Under the pieces are notes generated by a model. It made no database searches and had not been told where the DNA came from. It saw nothing but the letters and a program-made list of their open reading frames with translations. Positions 1 to 7,969 of a stretch of 64,000 bases of DNA are shown here, in pieces. Every line of letters starts with the position of its first letter. Position 1 is the stretch's first letter. The stretch is from Kitasatospora sp. MAP5-34 (lineage in GTDB: Bacteria > Actinomycetota > Actinomycetes > Streptomycetales > Streptomycetaceae): the NCBI RefSeq assembly GCF_029894335.1, contig NZ_JARXZC010000006.1, positions 124,001 to 188,000 on the forward strand. The letters run 5' to 3'. The position numbers and the translations under genes were made by a program.

Positions 1-501
1 CCAGAAGTCCCACTGCATGTCGTTGTCGCGCAGCCCGCTGTCCGGGCGGCGCTTCTGCGAGCGGATGAAGTCCTGGAACTTGATGGTGTCCCGGACGAAG
101 AAGACCGGGGTGTTGTTGCCGACCAGGTCGTAATTGCCCTGCTCGGTGTAGAACTTGAGCGCGAAGCCGCGCGGGTCGCGCCAAGTGTCGGGGGAGCCCT
201 GTTCGCCCGCGACGGTGGAGAACCGGGCCAGCATGTCGGTCCGCTTGCCCGGCTGGAAGAGGTCGGCCTTGGTGAACCGGCTGACGTCCTGGGTCACTTG
301 GAAGTGCCCGTAGGCGCCCGCGCCCTTGGCGTGCACCACCCGCTCGGGGACCCGTTCGCGGTTGAACTGGGCCATCTTCTCGATGAGGTAGTGGTCGTGG
401 AGCAGGATCGGGCCGATCGGTCCGACGGTCAGCGAATCCGTGTCGCTCTCGACCGGGACACCGGCGTTGTTGGTGGTGTACGGGACGTTTGCTTCGGACA
501 T
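1..501 (-). CDS. Catalase, N-terminal part (runs off the window)
   Basis: Monofunctional haem catalase, which disproportionates hydrogen peroxide. The 167 visible residues begin [17 protein letters not shown] and hold the family's N-terminal signatures: [33 protein letters not shown] in pieces, with the catalytic His in RVVHAKG, then [33 protein letters not shown] and the catalytic Asn region around [14 protein letters not shown]. The ATG at 501 has a strong AAGGAGG about 9 nt upstream. The haem-binding Tyr and the rest of the C-terminus lie outside the window, so clade and completeness cannot be judged. Family assignment is very secure; the exact paralogue is not named. Confidence 0.95.
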   Translation of the reverse strand, partial: MSEANVPYTTNNAGVPVESDTDSLTVGPIGPILLHDHYLIEKMAQFNRERVPERVVHAKGAGAYGHFQVTQDVSRFTKADLFQPGKRTDMLARFSTVAGEQGSPDTWRDPRGFALKFYTEQGNYDLVGNNTPVFFVRDTIKFQDFIRSQKRRPDSGLRDNDMQWDFW

Positions 502-602
502 GACGGCAAGGCCTCCTTGCGTGGTACGGGCGCACCAGAGGGGCCGACGGCGGCACCGCTGCGGCCTGTCTCCACTGGATCACCGACCGGCCGGTCCCAC
601 AA

Positions 603-646
603 CCGCAGGAGCCCGGCCGGTCGGGGGACCGGCCGGGCTCCTGCGG
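603..646. terminator. Strong hairpin between permease and catalase genes
   Basis: A perfect 20-bp stem (603-622 with 627-646) closes on a GGGG tetraloop. It lies just past the stop codon of the APC permease and before the catalase gene, which is on the same strand. There is no T-run, as is common for actinobacterial terminators. It probably insulates catalase from permease transcription. Confidence 0.8.
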
Positions 647-659
647 GAGGCGATGCGGG

Positions 660-2318
660 TCAGTGGCCGCCCCCGTCGACCACCTCGATGTCCTCCACGT
701 TCCGCTCGATCTCTTCGGCGGGCAGCGCGACCTTGATCGCCCAGTAGTAGATGCCGAGGGAGAAGGCGGCGATCAGCGCCATGTCCCACCAGAGCGGCAG
801 CGCGCCGGTGCCACCGCCGAAACCGCCCTGCCAGGAGATCAGGCCCATGCCGATCAGGTAGACCGGGAGCCACTGCGCGGCCTTCCAGTCCAGCCGAGGG
901 GCGTTGGGCAGGCCCTTCTTGATCGCGTACGCGGCGTAGCCGCCGAGCAGCACGTAGCCGAGCACGATGGCGTAGCCCAGCTTGGAGAGGGTCTCCCAGC
1001 CGGACCAGTAGATGATCAGGCTGGCGACCACGAAGGAGATCGGGGAGACCACGCCACCGGCCGGCAGCCGGTAGGAGCGCTCGCGGTCCGGCAGGCGGTT
1101 GCGCAGCGCGCCGAAGGCGAGCGGGGCGCCGGCGTACATCAGCACGCTCGCCGAGGTGATGAAGCCGACCAGCGTCTGCCAGCTGGGGAAGGGCAGGAAG
1201 CAGATCACGCCGGTGGCGAAGGCCATGATCAGGCCGAACCACGGCACGCCGCGCTTGTCGGTGCGCTCGAAGACCTGCGGCGCGTAGCCGTTCTTGCTCA
1301 GGCCGTACGAGATGCGCGAGGTCGAGGTGGTGTAGATCAGGCCGGTGCCACCGGGGGAGACGATGGCGTCGAAGTAGAGCACGATCGCGAGCCAGCCGAG
1401 CCCGACGACCGTGGCGAGGCCGGCGAACGGGCCGCTGATGCCGGGGAAGTTCAGCTTGTCCCAGCCGCCCGCGAAGGCGGCGACGGGCAGCGCGCCGATG
1501 AAGACCACCTGCAGCAGGGTGTAGATCAGGGTGCCGATGGTGACCGAGCCGAGCACGGCGCGCGGGATGTCGCGCTTGGGGTTCTTGCTCTCGCCCGAGA
1601 GCTGGATCGCCTGCTCGAAGCCGAGCAGGGCGAAGATGATGCCGCTGGTGCTGATCGCGCCCAGGACACCCTTGACACCGAACGGCGCGAAGCCGTGCGA
1701 GGTGAAGTTGGAGCCGTGGAAGTTGCTGATCGCCAGCACGAAGATGGTGAACAGCGGGACGAAGATCTTGAGCCAGGTGGCCACGTTGTTGGTCCGGGCC
1801 AGTACCCGGACGCCGAGGAAGTTCACGGCGACGAATACGCCCATGAGCGCGACCGCGACGACGAATCCGCTGACGCTGAGCGTGCCGTTCGGGTTGAGGA
1901 AGTGCTTGGCGAAGTCCCAGTGACCGGCGTAGCCGATCATGGCCTCGACCTCGATCGGTGCGACCGTCGCGGCCTGCAGCCAGGAGAACCAGCCGAAGGA
2001 CATGCCGGCCAGGCCGCCGAAGGTGTAGTGCGGGTAGCGGGCGGTGCCGCCGGCGACGGCGAACAGGCCGCCGAGTTCGGCGTGGACGAAGGCCAGCAGC
2101 GCGATGGCCACCGCGCCGATACACCAGGAGATGATGGCCGCCGGCCCGGCGACGATGACGGCGTTCTTGGCGCCGAAGAGCCAGCCTGAGCCGATGATCG
2201 AACCGACGGAGGCCCAGAGCAGCCCGATCAGTCCGACCTCGCGGCGCAGCTTGCTGCTGCGGACGGGCGTACCGGTCGGTGGGGTGGCTGCGGGGGCGAG
2301 TTGGTCAACAGATGCCAT
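660..2318 (-). CDS. APC-superfamily amino acid permease
   Basis: Integral membrane transporter of 552 residues in the amino acid-polyamine-organocation superfamily. The N-terminus is a short cytoplasmic tail followed by TM1 with the family's unwound-helix glycine motif (SVGSIIGSGWLFG). About 12-14 hydrophobic segments follow, with a GSGESKNPKRDIPRAV-like loop (LSGESKNPKRDIPRA) after TM6, which is typical of APC permeases. The C-terminus is hydrophilic and acidic. The substrate cannot be told from sequence alone. The ATG at 2318 follows a modest purine-rich stretch. The gene stands alone, with a candidate promoter upstream and a strong terminator downstream. Confidence 0.9.
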   Translation of the reverse strand: MASVDQLAPAATPPTGTPVRSSKLRREVGLIGLLWASVGSIIGSGWLFGAKNAVIVAGPAAIISWCIGAVAIALLAFVHAELGGLFAVAGGTARYPHYTFGGLAGMSFGWFSWLQAATVAPIEVEAMIGYAGHWDFAKHFLNPNGTLSVSGFVVAVALMGVFVAVNFLGVRVLARTNNVATWLKIFVPLFTIFVLAISNFHGSNFTSHGFAPFGVKGVLGAISTSGIIFALLGFEQAIQLSGESKNPKRDIPRAVLGSVTIGTLIYTLLQVVFIGALPVAAFAGGWDKLNFPGISGPFAGLATVVGLGWLAIVLYFDAIVSPGGTGLIYTTSTSRISYGLSKNGYAPQVFERTDKRGVPWFGLIMAFATGVICFLPFPSWQTLVGFITSASVLMYAGAPLAFGALRNRLPDRERSYRLPAGGVVSPISFVVASLIIYWSGWETLSKLGYAIVLGYVLLGGYAAYAIKKGLPNAPRLDWKAAQWLPVYLIGMGLISWQGGFGGGTGALPLWWDMALIAAFSLGIYYWAIKVALPAEEIERNVEDIEVVDGGGH

Positions 2319-2622
2319 GGGGGAGATGACCTCTCGGGGGTGGCAGGGGTTGAGAGTTGCCCAAACCTAAGCGGACCAACCTGTTCCGCAACAGTCACCG
2401 AATCCGAATAGTTATATTCAATCGCGCTATATTCACCTGTGCCGCACAGACAGTTATCAGTGCAGGTCAAGAGTCATTTGAGCATTCTTTGAGCTTTCAG
2501 CTGAACGGGGTTACCGCCGCGTCACCGCATAGGGATGTGGCGAATTGCCAGGTGCCACTGGCGAGGTTGTGAGAAGTTATGCGGGAATACCTCGATGGTT
2601 CAGCAGGTGCAGTAACGACGGT
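2319..2622. other. AT-rich intergenic region
   Basis: This 304-bp gap is clearly poorer in GC than its surroundings, especially about 2395-2480, where short AT-rich repeats containing TATATTCA occur. Apart from the candidate permease promoter I see no convincing gene. Short open frames here lack ribosome-binding sites and the third-position GC bias of real genes. Confidence 0.5.
2364..2391 (-). promoter_or_regulatory. Candidate promoter of the APC permease gene
   Basis: On the minus strand, TTGCGG (2391-2386) and TAGGTT (2369-2364) are separated by 16 bp, about 45 bp before the permease ATG. Both hexamers fit the housekeeping sigma consensus of streptomycetes reasonably well. Confidence 0.5.
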
Positions 2623-2868
2623 TTACCGGGCTTCCCACACCGTCTCGTCGCCGCCTTCCCAGCCGACCAGGCCCGGATCGCCCAGGTCGGGGTCCTCGAC
2701 GCCCGCGCGTCGGATGAACTCGGCGACGTCCGCCGGGCCGGTCGCCCGCCCGACCGTCCGGCCGTAGATCTCGACGCGGCGGTACGGCCGTGCCCCGTGC
2801 GTGGGCGGGCGCACGACGACGGGCGGGGTGAAGATGTCCCCGTCCTCCGGCAGCCGAGACTCGTTCAT
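2623..2868 (-). CDS. Small conserved-looking acidic protein, function unknown
   Basis: An 81-residue protein starting MNESRLPEDGDIFTPPVV and ending in VGWEGGDETVWEAR. It contains PYRRVEIYGRTVGRA and a short helical segment (DVAEFIRRAGVEDPDL). There is no membrane segment or signal peptide. The start codon lies 3 nt after the stop codon of the LigD-type ligase gene, so the two are probably co-transcribed and translationally coupled. I do not recognise the family. A role in DNA repair would be inference from linkage only. Confidence 0.7.
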   Translation of the reverse strand: MNESRLPEDGDIFTPPVVVRPPTHGARPYRRVEIYGRTVGRATGPADVAEFIRRAGVEDPDLGDPGLVGWEGGDETVWEAR

Positions 2869-2871
2869 GTC

Positions 2872-3885
2872 TCAAGTGTCACTCGCGGTGTCACTCTCTG
2901 GTGCGCCGTCGTCCGGTGGCCGCTCCCGCGTCACGTCCTGCGGGTCCTTGTCCGTCCGCAGGCCCAGAAATCGCGGGTGGCGCAGCCGTCCCTCCCTGGT
3001 CCAGCCGCTGAAGCCGACCTGTGCGATCAGCCGAGGGGCGACCCAGTGCGCGCCGCGCTCCGCGACGGGATCCGCGAACGGCGAGGCGGGCTGTGCCAGT
3101 TGCTCCAGCGCGGCGCCGAGCGCGCGCAGGGTCGCGGCGTCGAAACCGGTGCCGACCTTGCCCGCGTAGCGCAGCCGTCCGTCCTCGAAGTGGCCCATCA
3201 GGAGGGCACCGAAGCCGATCCGGCTCCCCGCCGGATCCGTCCAACCGCCGATCACCAGCTCCTGGGAGGCCGAGCACTTGAGCTTGAGCCAGTCGGGTGA
3301 GCGGCGCTGGACGTACGGCGCGTCGGCCCGCTTGGCGATCAGGCCCTCCCAGCCACGGGCGCAGGCGTCGGCCAGCGGCGCGGTGCCCTCGGCGTTGCGG
3401 TGGACGGTGAAGCGCAACGGCCCGCCGTACCGGATCGCGCGCCGCAGCAGCTGCTTGCGGAAGCGCAGCGGGAGGCCGGTGGCGTCGTACCCCTCCAGGT
3501 GCAGCAGGTCGAACAGGTAGTACGTCACCTCGACCCCGGTGGCCCGGGCGCGGGCGGGCTCGCGCAGCTGCATCCGGCGCTGGAGGCGTTCGAAGCTGGT
3601 CACGCCGTGGTGGAGTGCGACGATCTCGCCGTCCACCACGAACCGGCGCACCGGCTGGCGGGCCAGCGCCTCGACCAGTTCGGGGTAGGCGGCGGACAGG
3701 TCCTTGCCGTTGCGGGAGAGCAGCCGGACGAGGTCGCCGTCGCGGTGGGCCAGCGCCCGGATGCCGTCGAGCTTGCGCTCCAGGATCCAGCCCGCGCCGA
3801 ACTCCCGGCGCTCGCTGGGCGTCGCCAGCATCGGGCTGATCGTCCACGGGTGTTGCGTCGGAGCGGTCACCGTACTGCCCTCCAT
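2872..3885 (-). CDS. ligD: LigD-type ATP-dependent DNA ligase (stand-alone ligase domain)
   Basis: ATP-dependent DNA ligase of the bacterial non-homologous end-joining (NHEJ) type, 337 residues from the ATG at 3885. The adenylation motif ERKLDGIRA puts the nucleophilic lysine at residue 38. Further nucleotidyltransferase motifs are FVVDGEIVAL, YYLFDLLHLEG, WEGLIAKRADAPY and WLKLKCSASQELVIGGWTDP. The C-terminal half is an OB-fold of LigD type (RYAGKVGTGFDAATL). An upstream in-frame start exists, but MEGSTV follows a G-rich ribosome site and fits the family length. No polymerase or phosphoesterase domain is attached; a LigD-type polymerase is encoded separately at 7970-8860. The gene diverges from ku, sharing a 116-bp intergenic region. 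Confidence 0.93.
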   Translation of the reverse strand: MEGSTVTAPTQHPWTISPMLATPSERREFGAGWILERKLDGIRALAHRDGDLVRLLSRNGKDLSAAYPELVEALARQPVRRFVVDGEIVALHHGVTSFERLQRRMQLREPARARATGVEVTYYLFDLLHLEGYDATGLPLRFRKQLLRRAIRYGGPLRFTVHRNAEGTAPLADACARGWEGLIAKRADAPYVQRRSPDWLKLKCSASQELVIGGWTDPAGSRIGFGALLMGHFEDGRLRYAGKVGTGFDAATLRALGAALEQLAQPASPFADPVAERGAHWVAPRLIAQVGFSGWTREGRLRHPRFLGLRTDKDPQDVTRERPPDDGAPESDTASDT

Positions 3886-3962
3886 CCCCCCTACCAGGGT
3901 GCCTCCGGGCAGGGTGAGTGGCCTGACGTGACGGCGAAGAGGAGCATGGACGGGGTGAGAAA

Positions 3963-3984
3963 AAGGGGGCACCAAGGGGGCACC
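3963..3984. repeat. Two tandem 11-bp repeats before ku
   Basis: The unit AAGGGGGCACC occurs twice head to tail, 18-39 bp before the ku start codon, in the control region shared with the divergent ligase gene. It could be a binding site or part of the ku leader. No regulator is assigned. Confidence 0.6.
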
Positions 3985-4001
3985 TGGCGAGGAGGCCGGA
4001 G

Positions 4002-5057
4002 ATGGCCAGACCGATCTGGACCGGAACGCTGAGCTTCGGGCTGGTCACCGTCCCGGTGGGGCTGTACTCGGCGACCGAGGACCACTCCCCGCACTTCCGG
4101 CAGCTGGAGCGCGGCACGTCCGACCGGGTGCGCAACCTCCGGGTGAACGAGCGCACCGGGAAGGAGGTCGGGTACGGGGACATCGTCAAGGGGTACGAGG
4201 TCGCCGAGGGCGAGTACGTGGTGTTCGAGCCGTCCGAGCTGGAGGAGCTGTCGCCGGGCCGCTCCCGGACGATCGAGATCAGCGGGTTCGTCCAGCTGGA
4301 ACAGGTGGACCCGATCTTCTTCGACAAGACCTACTACCTGGGCCCCCGGGGCAAGGAGTATGCGCACGTCTACGCGCTGCTGCTGCGCGCGCTGGCCGAC
4401 ACCGGCCGGGCCGGGCTGGCGAGCTTCTCGATGCGCGGCAAGCAGTACCTGGCTGCCGTCCGGGCCGAGCACGACCTGCTGGTGCTGCAGACCATGCACT
4501 ACGCGGAGGAGGTCCGCGACCCGCACCGGGAGGTCGACAACCTCCCCGAGGCGGCCGAACCCCGGGAGAAGGAACTCGCCGCCGCGCGGCAGCTGATCGA
4601 GGCGCTCAGCACCGACTGGGACCCGGAGGAGTACCACGACACCTACGGCGCCCAGGTCCGCGAGCTGGTCGAGGCGAAGCTGACCGGGAAGGAGATCGTC
4701 GCCGCCACGGCCGCCCCCGAGTCCACCAACGTGGTCGACCTGATGGAGGTCCTGCAGCGCAGCCTGAGCGAGGCAGCGGGCGGGAAGGCGGTCGGCGGGA
4801 AGGAAGCGGGCGGGAAGGAAGCGGGCGGGAAGGAAGCGGGCGGGAACGCGGAGGCTGGGAAGGCAGCCGGCGAGAGGGCGGCGCGGCAGAACGAGCCCGA
4901 CCGGGCGGGGGACCTGTCGGAACTCAGCAAGGCGGAGCTCTACAAGCTGGCCACCGAACGGGGCATCCCGGGCCGGTCCTCGATGAACCGCGACGAACTG
5001 CGGCACGCGCTGGAGGAGGGCGCCCGCCCCAGCCGTCGCCTGCACGCGGTGTCGTGA
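4002..5057 (+). CDS. ku: Ku DNA end-binding protein with extended C-terminus
   Basis: Bacterial Ku homodimer subunit, 351 residues, which threads onto broken DNA ends and recruits the LigD-type ligase. The Ku core covers about residues 1-250 (MARPIWTGTLSFGLVTVPV at the start; RNLRVNERTGKEV, FFDKTYYLGP, ALADTGRAGLASFSMRGKQ further in). After the core comes a run of five 5-residue units of AGGKE type (residues about 259-283), then a Lys/Arg/Glu-rich linker and a terminal SAP/Rho-N-like helical motif (LSKAELYKLATERGIPGRSS). The basic C-terminal extension fits DNA binding or threading in actinobacterial Ku. AGGAGG precedes the ATG. The gene diverges from the ligase gene. Confidence 0.95.
   Translation: MARPIWTGTLSFGLVTVPVGLYSATEDHSPHFRQLERGTSDRVRNLRVNERTGKEVGYGDIVKGYEVAEGEYVVFEPSELEELSPGRSRTIEISGFVQLEQVDPIFFDKTYYLGPRGKEYAHVYALLLRALADTGRAGLASFSMRGKQYLAAVRAEHDLLVLQTMHYAEEVRDPHREVDNLPEAAEPREKELAAARQLIEALSTDWDPEEYHDTYGAQVRELVEAKLTGKEIVAATAAPESTNVVDLMEVLQRSLSEAAGGKAVGGKEAGGKEAGGKEAGGNAEAGKAAGERAARQNEPDRAGDLSELSKAELYKLATERGIPGRSSMNRDELRHALEEGARPSRRLHAVS
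4776..4850 (+). repeat. In-frame 15-bp tandem repeats in ku
   Basis: Five near-identical 15-bp units, of which two are exactly GCGGGCGGGAAGGAA, encode (A/V)GGK(E/A)-type pentapeptides in the Ku C-terminal linker. Because the unit is a multiple of 3, copy-number change by slippage would keep the frame and alter only linker length and charge. Confidence 0.85.
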
Positions 5058-5091
5058 CGATGCGAGGTCGCGACACGTCAGGCGTGCCGCC

Positions 5092-6501
5092 TCACGACTG
5101 CCCCACCCACACCGTGGTGGCGTTGCAGAACTCCCGGATGCCATGACCTGCCAGCTCGCGCCCGTAACCGGAGCGTTTGACGCCGCCGAACGGCAGGGCC
5201 GGGTGCGAGGCCGTCATCCCGTTGAAGAACACCCCGCCCGCGTCGAGGTCGCGGATGCACCTGTCCCGCTCGGCCGGGTCGTTCGTCCAGACGTTGGAAC
5301 TCAGGCCGTACGGTGAGTCGTTGGCGACCTCGATCGCCTCGTCCAGGCTGTTCACCCGGTAAAGCGTGGCGACCGGGCCGAACGCCTCCTCGTGGTGGAT
5401 CCGCATCGCGGGGGTGACCTTGGTGAGCACTGTCGGCGGGTAGTACCAGCCCGCGCCGTCCACCGGGTCGGTGGACCCGTTGGTGCGCAGGCCGCCCGCC
5501 TCGGCGGTGGCGCCGTGCGCCAGCGCGTCGGAGACCAGGGCGGCCAGGTCGTCCCGGCCCTGGCGGGTGGCCAGCGGGCCGATCTCGGTCTCCGGGTCGA
5601 GCGGGTCGCCGATCCGCAGCGCCCGCATCTCCTGGGCGAAGGCGGCGGCGAACCAGGGGTAGACGTCCGTGTGGACGATGAAACGCTTGGCCGCGATGCA
5701 GGACTGCCCGTTGTTCTGGGTCCGCGCCCGGACAGCCGTCCGGACGGCCGCCTGCAGGTCGGCGCTGGGCAGCACGATGAACGGGTCGCTGCCGCCCAGC
5801 TCCAGCACGGTCTTCTTCAGCGCGTCACCGGCCACCGCCGCCACCGACCGGCCCGCGCCCTCGCTGCCGGTCAGCGTCACGGCGGCCACCCGTCGGTCGC
5901 GGATCACGCCCTCGACGGCCGACGAGTCGATCAGCAGGGTCTGGAAGCACCCCTCGGGAGCGCCGGCCCGCCAGAACAGCTCCTCCAGCGCGAGCGCCGT
6001 CCGGGGCACGTTCGACGCGTGCTTGAGCAGGCAGACGTTGCCTGCCATCAGCGCGGGCGCGGCGAACCGGATCACCTGCCAGAGCGGGAAGTTCCAGGGC
6101 ATCACCGCCAGCACCGCGCCGAGCGGCCGGTACCGGACCAGGGCCGCCACCGCGCCGCTGTCCGCGACGTCCTCCTCGCCCGGGAGCTCGTCGGCGATCA
6201 GCGCGGCGCCGTGGTCGGCGTACCAGCGCAGCGCCTTCGCGCACTTCGCCGCCTCGGCCCTGGCCTGGCCGAGCGGTTTGCCCATCTCGGTGGTCACCGT
6301 GCGGGCGAGCTGCTCCTGCTCGGTCTCGAACACCCCGGCGGCCCGGCGCAGCAGCTCCGAGCGGAACTCGAAGCCGACCGTCCGGTACTCCCGGAAGGCG
6401 GCCTCCGCCCGGGCCAGGCGCAGCTCCAGGCCGTCGTGGCCGAGCGGCTCGAAGGTCTCCAGAGTCTCGCCCGTGGTGGGGTTGACGGTTGCGATGGGCA
6501 T
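5092..6501 (-). CDS. gabD: NADP-type succinate-semialdehyde dehydrogenase-like aldehyde dehydrogenase
   Basis: Aldehyde dehydrogenase superfamily enzyme of 469 residues, most like the NAD(P)-dependent succinate-semialdehyde dehydrogenase group that finishes GABA breakdown by making succinate. It starts MPIATVNPTTGETL. It carries the cofactor motif VMPWNFPLWQV, the general base Glu in VLELGGSDPF (about residue 234) and the catalytic Cys in NNGQSCIAAKRFI (about residue 268). The end is GREL-GIREFCNATTVWVG, as in this subfamily. The ATG at 6501 follows GGGAG. It is convergent with ku, 34 bp away. No GABA transaminase is nearby, so the physiological aldehyde is uncertain. Confidence 0.88.
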   Translation of the reverse strand: MPIATVNPTTGETLETFEPLGHDGLELRLARAEAAFREYRTVGFEFRSELLRRAAGVFETEQEQLARTVTTEMGKPLGQARAEAAKCAKALRWYADHGAALIADELPGEEDVADSGAVAALVRYRPLGAVLAVMPWNFPLWQVIRFAAPALMAGNVCLLKHASNVPRTALALEELFWRAGAPEGCFQTLLIDSSAVEGVIRDRRVAAVTLTGSEGAGRSVAAVAGDALKKTVLELGGSDPFIVLPSADLQAAVRTAVRARTQNNGQSCIAAKRFIVHTDVYPWFAAAFAQEMRALRIGDPLDPETEIGPLATRQGRDDLAALVSDALAHGATAEAGGLRTNGSTDPVDGAGWYYPPTVLTKVTPAMRIHHEEAFGPVATLYRVNSLDEAIEVANDSPYGLSSNVWTNDPAERDRCIRDLDAGGVFFNGMTASHPALPFGGVKRSGYGRELAGHGIREFCNATTVWVGQS

Positions 6502-6551
6502 GCGGGACTCCCAGGGGGACCGGGTCTACGGGGACGGGGTTGCCACGGCCG

Positions 6552-6842
6552 CTACTCCGGCACGCCCTCCGCCTTGGCGGCGGCCTCCCTGGAGCGCGAG
6601 CCCGACCTGGTCCGGCCGGCCGAGACCTGCCGGAGCGGGAAGCGCCGGACGAACTCGGCCTCCAGCTGCCCGGTGCGCAGGGTGTGGCGGCGCAGCGCGT
6701 CGTCGGAGCCGTAGAGGAAGGTCTCGTGCCTGGTGCGGTGCAGCTGGGACAGCTCCCGCAGCAGCACGTCGTTGTGCAGGGCGTCGGGCGGTACGCCCTC
6801 CGTCCGCTCGGTCGAGAGGTCCGAAACGTCGGGGTGCGACAT
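6552..6842 (-). CDS. Small DUF6158-like protein
   Basis: A 96-residue protein beginning MSHPDVSDLSTERTEGVPP. The core reads LHNDVLLRELSQLHRTRHET, FLYGSDDALRRHT and LEAEFVRRFP, a helical module that I recall from the streptomycete DUF6158 family. The function is unknown. The ATG at 6842 has a strong GGAGGAG 7 nt upstream, which decides it over an in-frame start further upstream. The dehydrogenase gene follows 50 nt downstream on the same strand and may share its transcript. Confidence 0.78.
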   Translation of the reverse strand: MSHPDVSDLSTERTEGVPPDALHNDVLLRELSQLHRTRHETFLYGSDDALRRHTLRTGQLEAEFVRRFPLRQVSAGRTRSGSRSREAAAKAEGVPE

Positions 6843-6933
6843 GGGCGTACTCCTCCGGAATCTGCCCCCTCTGTACCGATTGCCCCGGTGTGAGCCACCG
6901 TAATCGCGTTTCCCCAACCGTCACACCGGGCAC

Positions 6934-7965
6934 GTGGGCCACATGGACCCCGTGCACGTGCTGGAACGGATCGCGTTCCTGCTGGAGCGCGAGCAGGCCT
7001 CCACCTACCGGGTGCAGGCCTTCCGCCACGCGGCCGACGCCGTCCGCGTCCGGCTCGCCACCGACCCGGACCAGCAGACGCTGGCCGCGCACGCGACCGC
7101 GCTGCCGGGCGTCGGGCCGACCACCGCGCGGGTGATCGCCGACGCCGTCGCCGACCGGACCCCGGCCTACCTCGCCGACCTGGAGAAGCGCGCCGCCCAG
7201 CCGCTCGCCACCGGCGGCGAGGAGCTGTACGCCGCACTGCGCGGCGACTGCCACCTGCACTCCGACTGGTCCGACGGCGGCAGCCCGATCGAGACCATGG
7301 CCCGCACCGCGCGGGCGCTCGGCCACGACTGGGCGGTGCTCACCGACCACTCGCCCCGGCTGACCGTCGCCCGGGGCCTCAGTGCCGACCGGCTGCGCGA
7401 GCAGCTGGAGGTGATCGCCGAACTCAACACCCGGCTCACGCCCTTCCGGCTGCTCACCGGCATCGAGTGCGACATCCTGGACGACGGGAGCCTCGACCAG
7501 GAGGACGAGCTGCTGGCACGCCTCGACGTGGTCGTCGCCTCCGTCCACTCCAAACTCCGGATGGAACCGATGCTGATGACCCGTCGGTTACTCGCCGCCG
7601 TCCGCAACCCGCACGCCGACATCCTCGGCCACTGCACCGGCCGCCTGATCGGCGACAAGCCACGCCCCGAGTCCCGGTTCGACGCCGCGAAAGTCTTCGC
7701 CGCCTGCGCCGAGTCCGGCACCGCCGTCGAGATCAACTGCCGCCCTGAGCGCCGCGATCCACCCACCCAGCTGCTCCACCAGGCTGTCACGGCGGGCTGC
7801 CTGTTTGCCGTCGACACCGACGCCCACGCGCCCGGCCAGCTCAGCTGGCAGGCGTACGGCTGCGCCCGGGCGGCGGCGGCCGGGATCGGCCCGGAGCGGA
7901 TCGTCAACACCTGGACGGCCCGTCAGCTGCACACCTGGACCACCACCCGACGCACCCCCGGATGA
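6934..7965 (+). CDS. HhH-PHP domain protein (PolX-like without the polymerase core)
   Basis: A 343-residue protein with an N-terminal helix-hairpin-helix region (LERIAFLLEREQASTYRV, then LPGVGPTTARVIADAV) followed by a PHP phosphoesterase domain. Metal-ligand motifs are in order: DCHLHSDWSDGGS, LTDHSPR, GIECDIL, ASVHSKL, GHCTG and DTDAHAP. This layout is the two ends of bacterial family X polymerase (PolX) without the Pol-beta palm. PHP domains of PolX are 3'-5' exonucleases or phosphatases, so DNA end cleaning is a reasonable inference. Start is GTG 6934 or ATG 6943; neither has a good ribosome site. Codon 219 (7588) is TTA, so translation should depend on the bldA tRNA. The LigD-type polymerase gene begins 4 nt downstream. 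Confidence 0.87.
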   Translation: MGHMDPVHVLERIAFLLEREQASTYRVQAFRHAADAVRVRLATDPDQQTLAAHATALPGVGPTTARVIADAVADRTPAYLADLEKRAAQPLATGGEELYAALRGDCHLHSDWSDGGSPIETMARTARALGHDWAVLTDHSPRLTVARGLSADRLREQLEVIAELNTRLTPFRLLTGIECDILDDGSLDQEDELLARLDVVVASVHSKLRMEPMLMTRRLLAAVRNPHADILGHCTGRLIGDKPRPESRFDAAKVFAACAESGTAVEINCRPERRDPPTQLLHQAVTAGCLFAVDTDAHAPGQLSWQAYGCARAAAAGIGPERIVNTWTARQLHTWTTTRRTPG

Positions 7966-7969
7966 CGCC

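Noticed and set aside
2357..2572. 71-codon plus-strand frame in the AT-rich gap
   Set aside because: No ribosome site, codon use unlike neighbours, and it overlaps the likely permease promoter.
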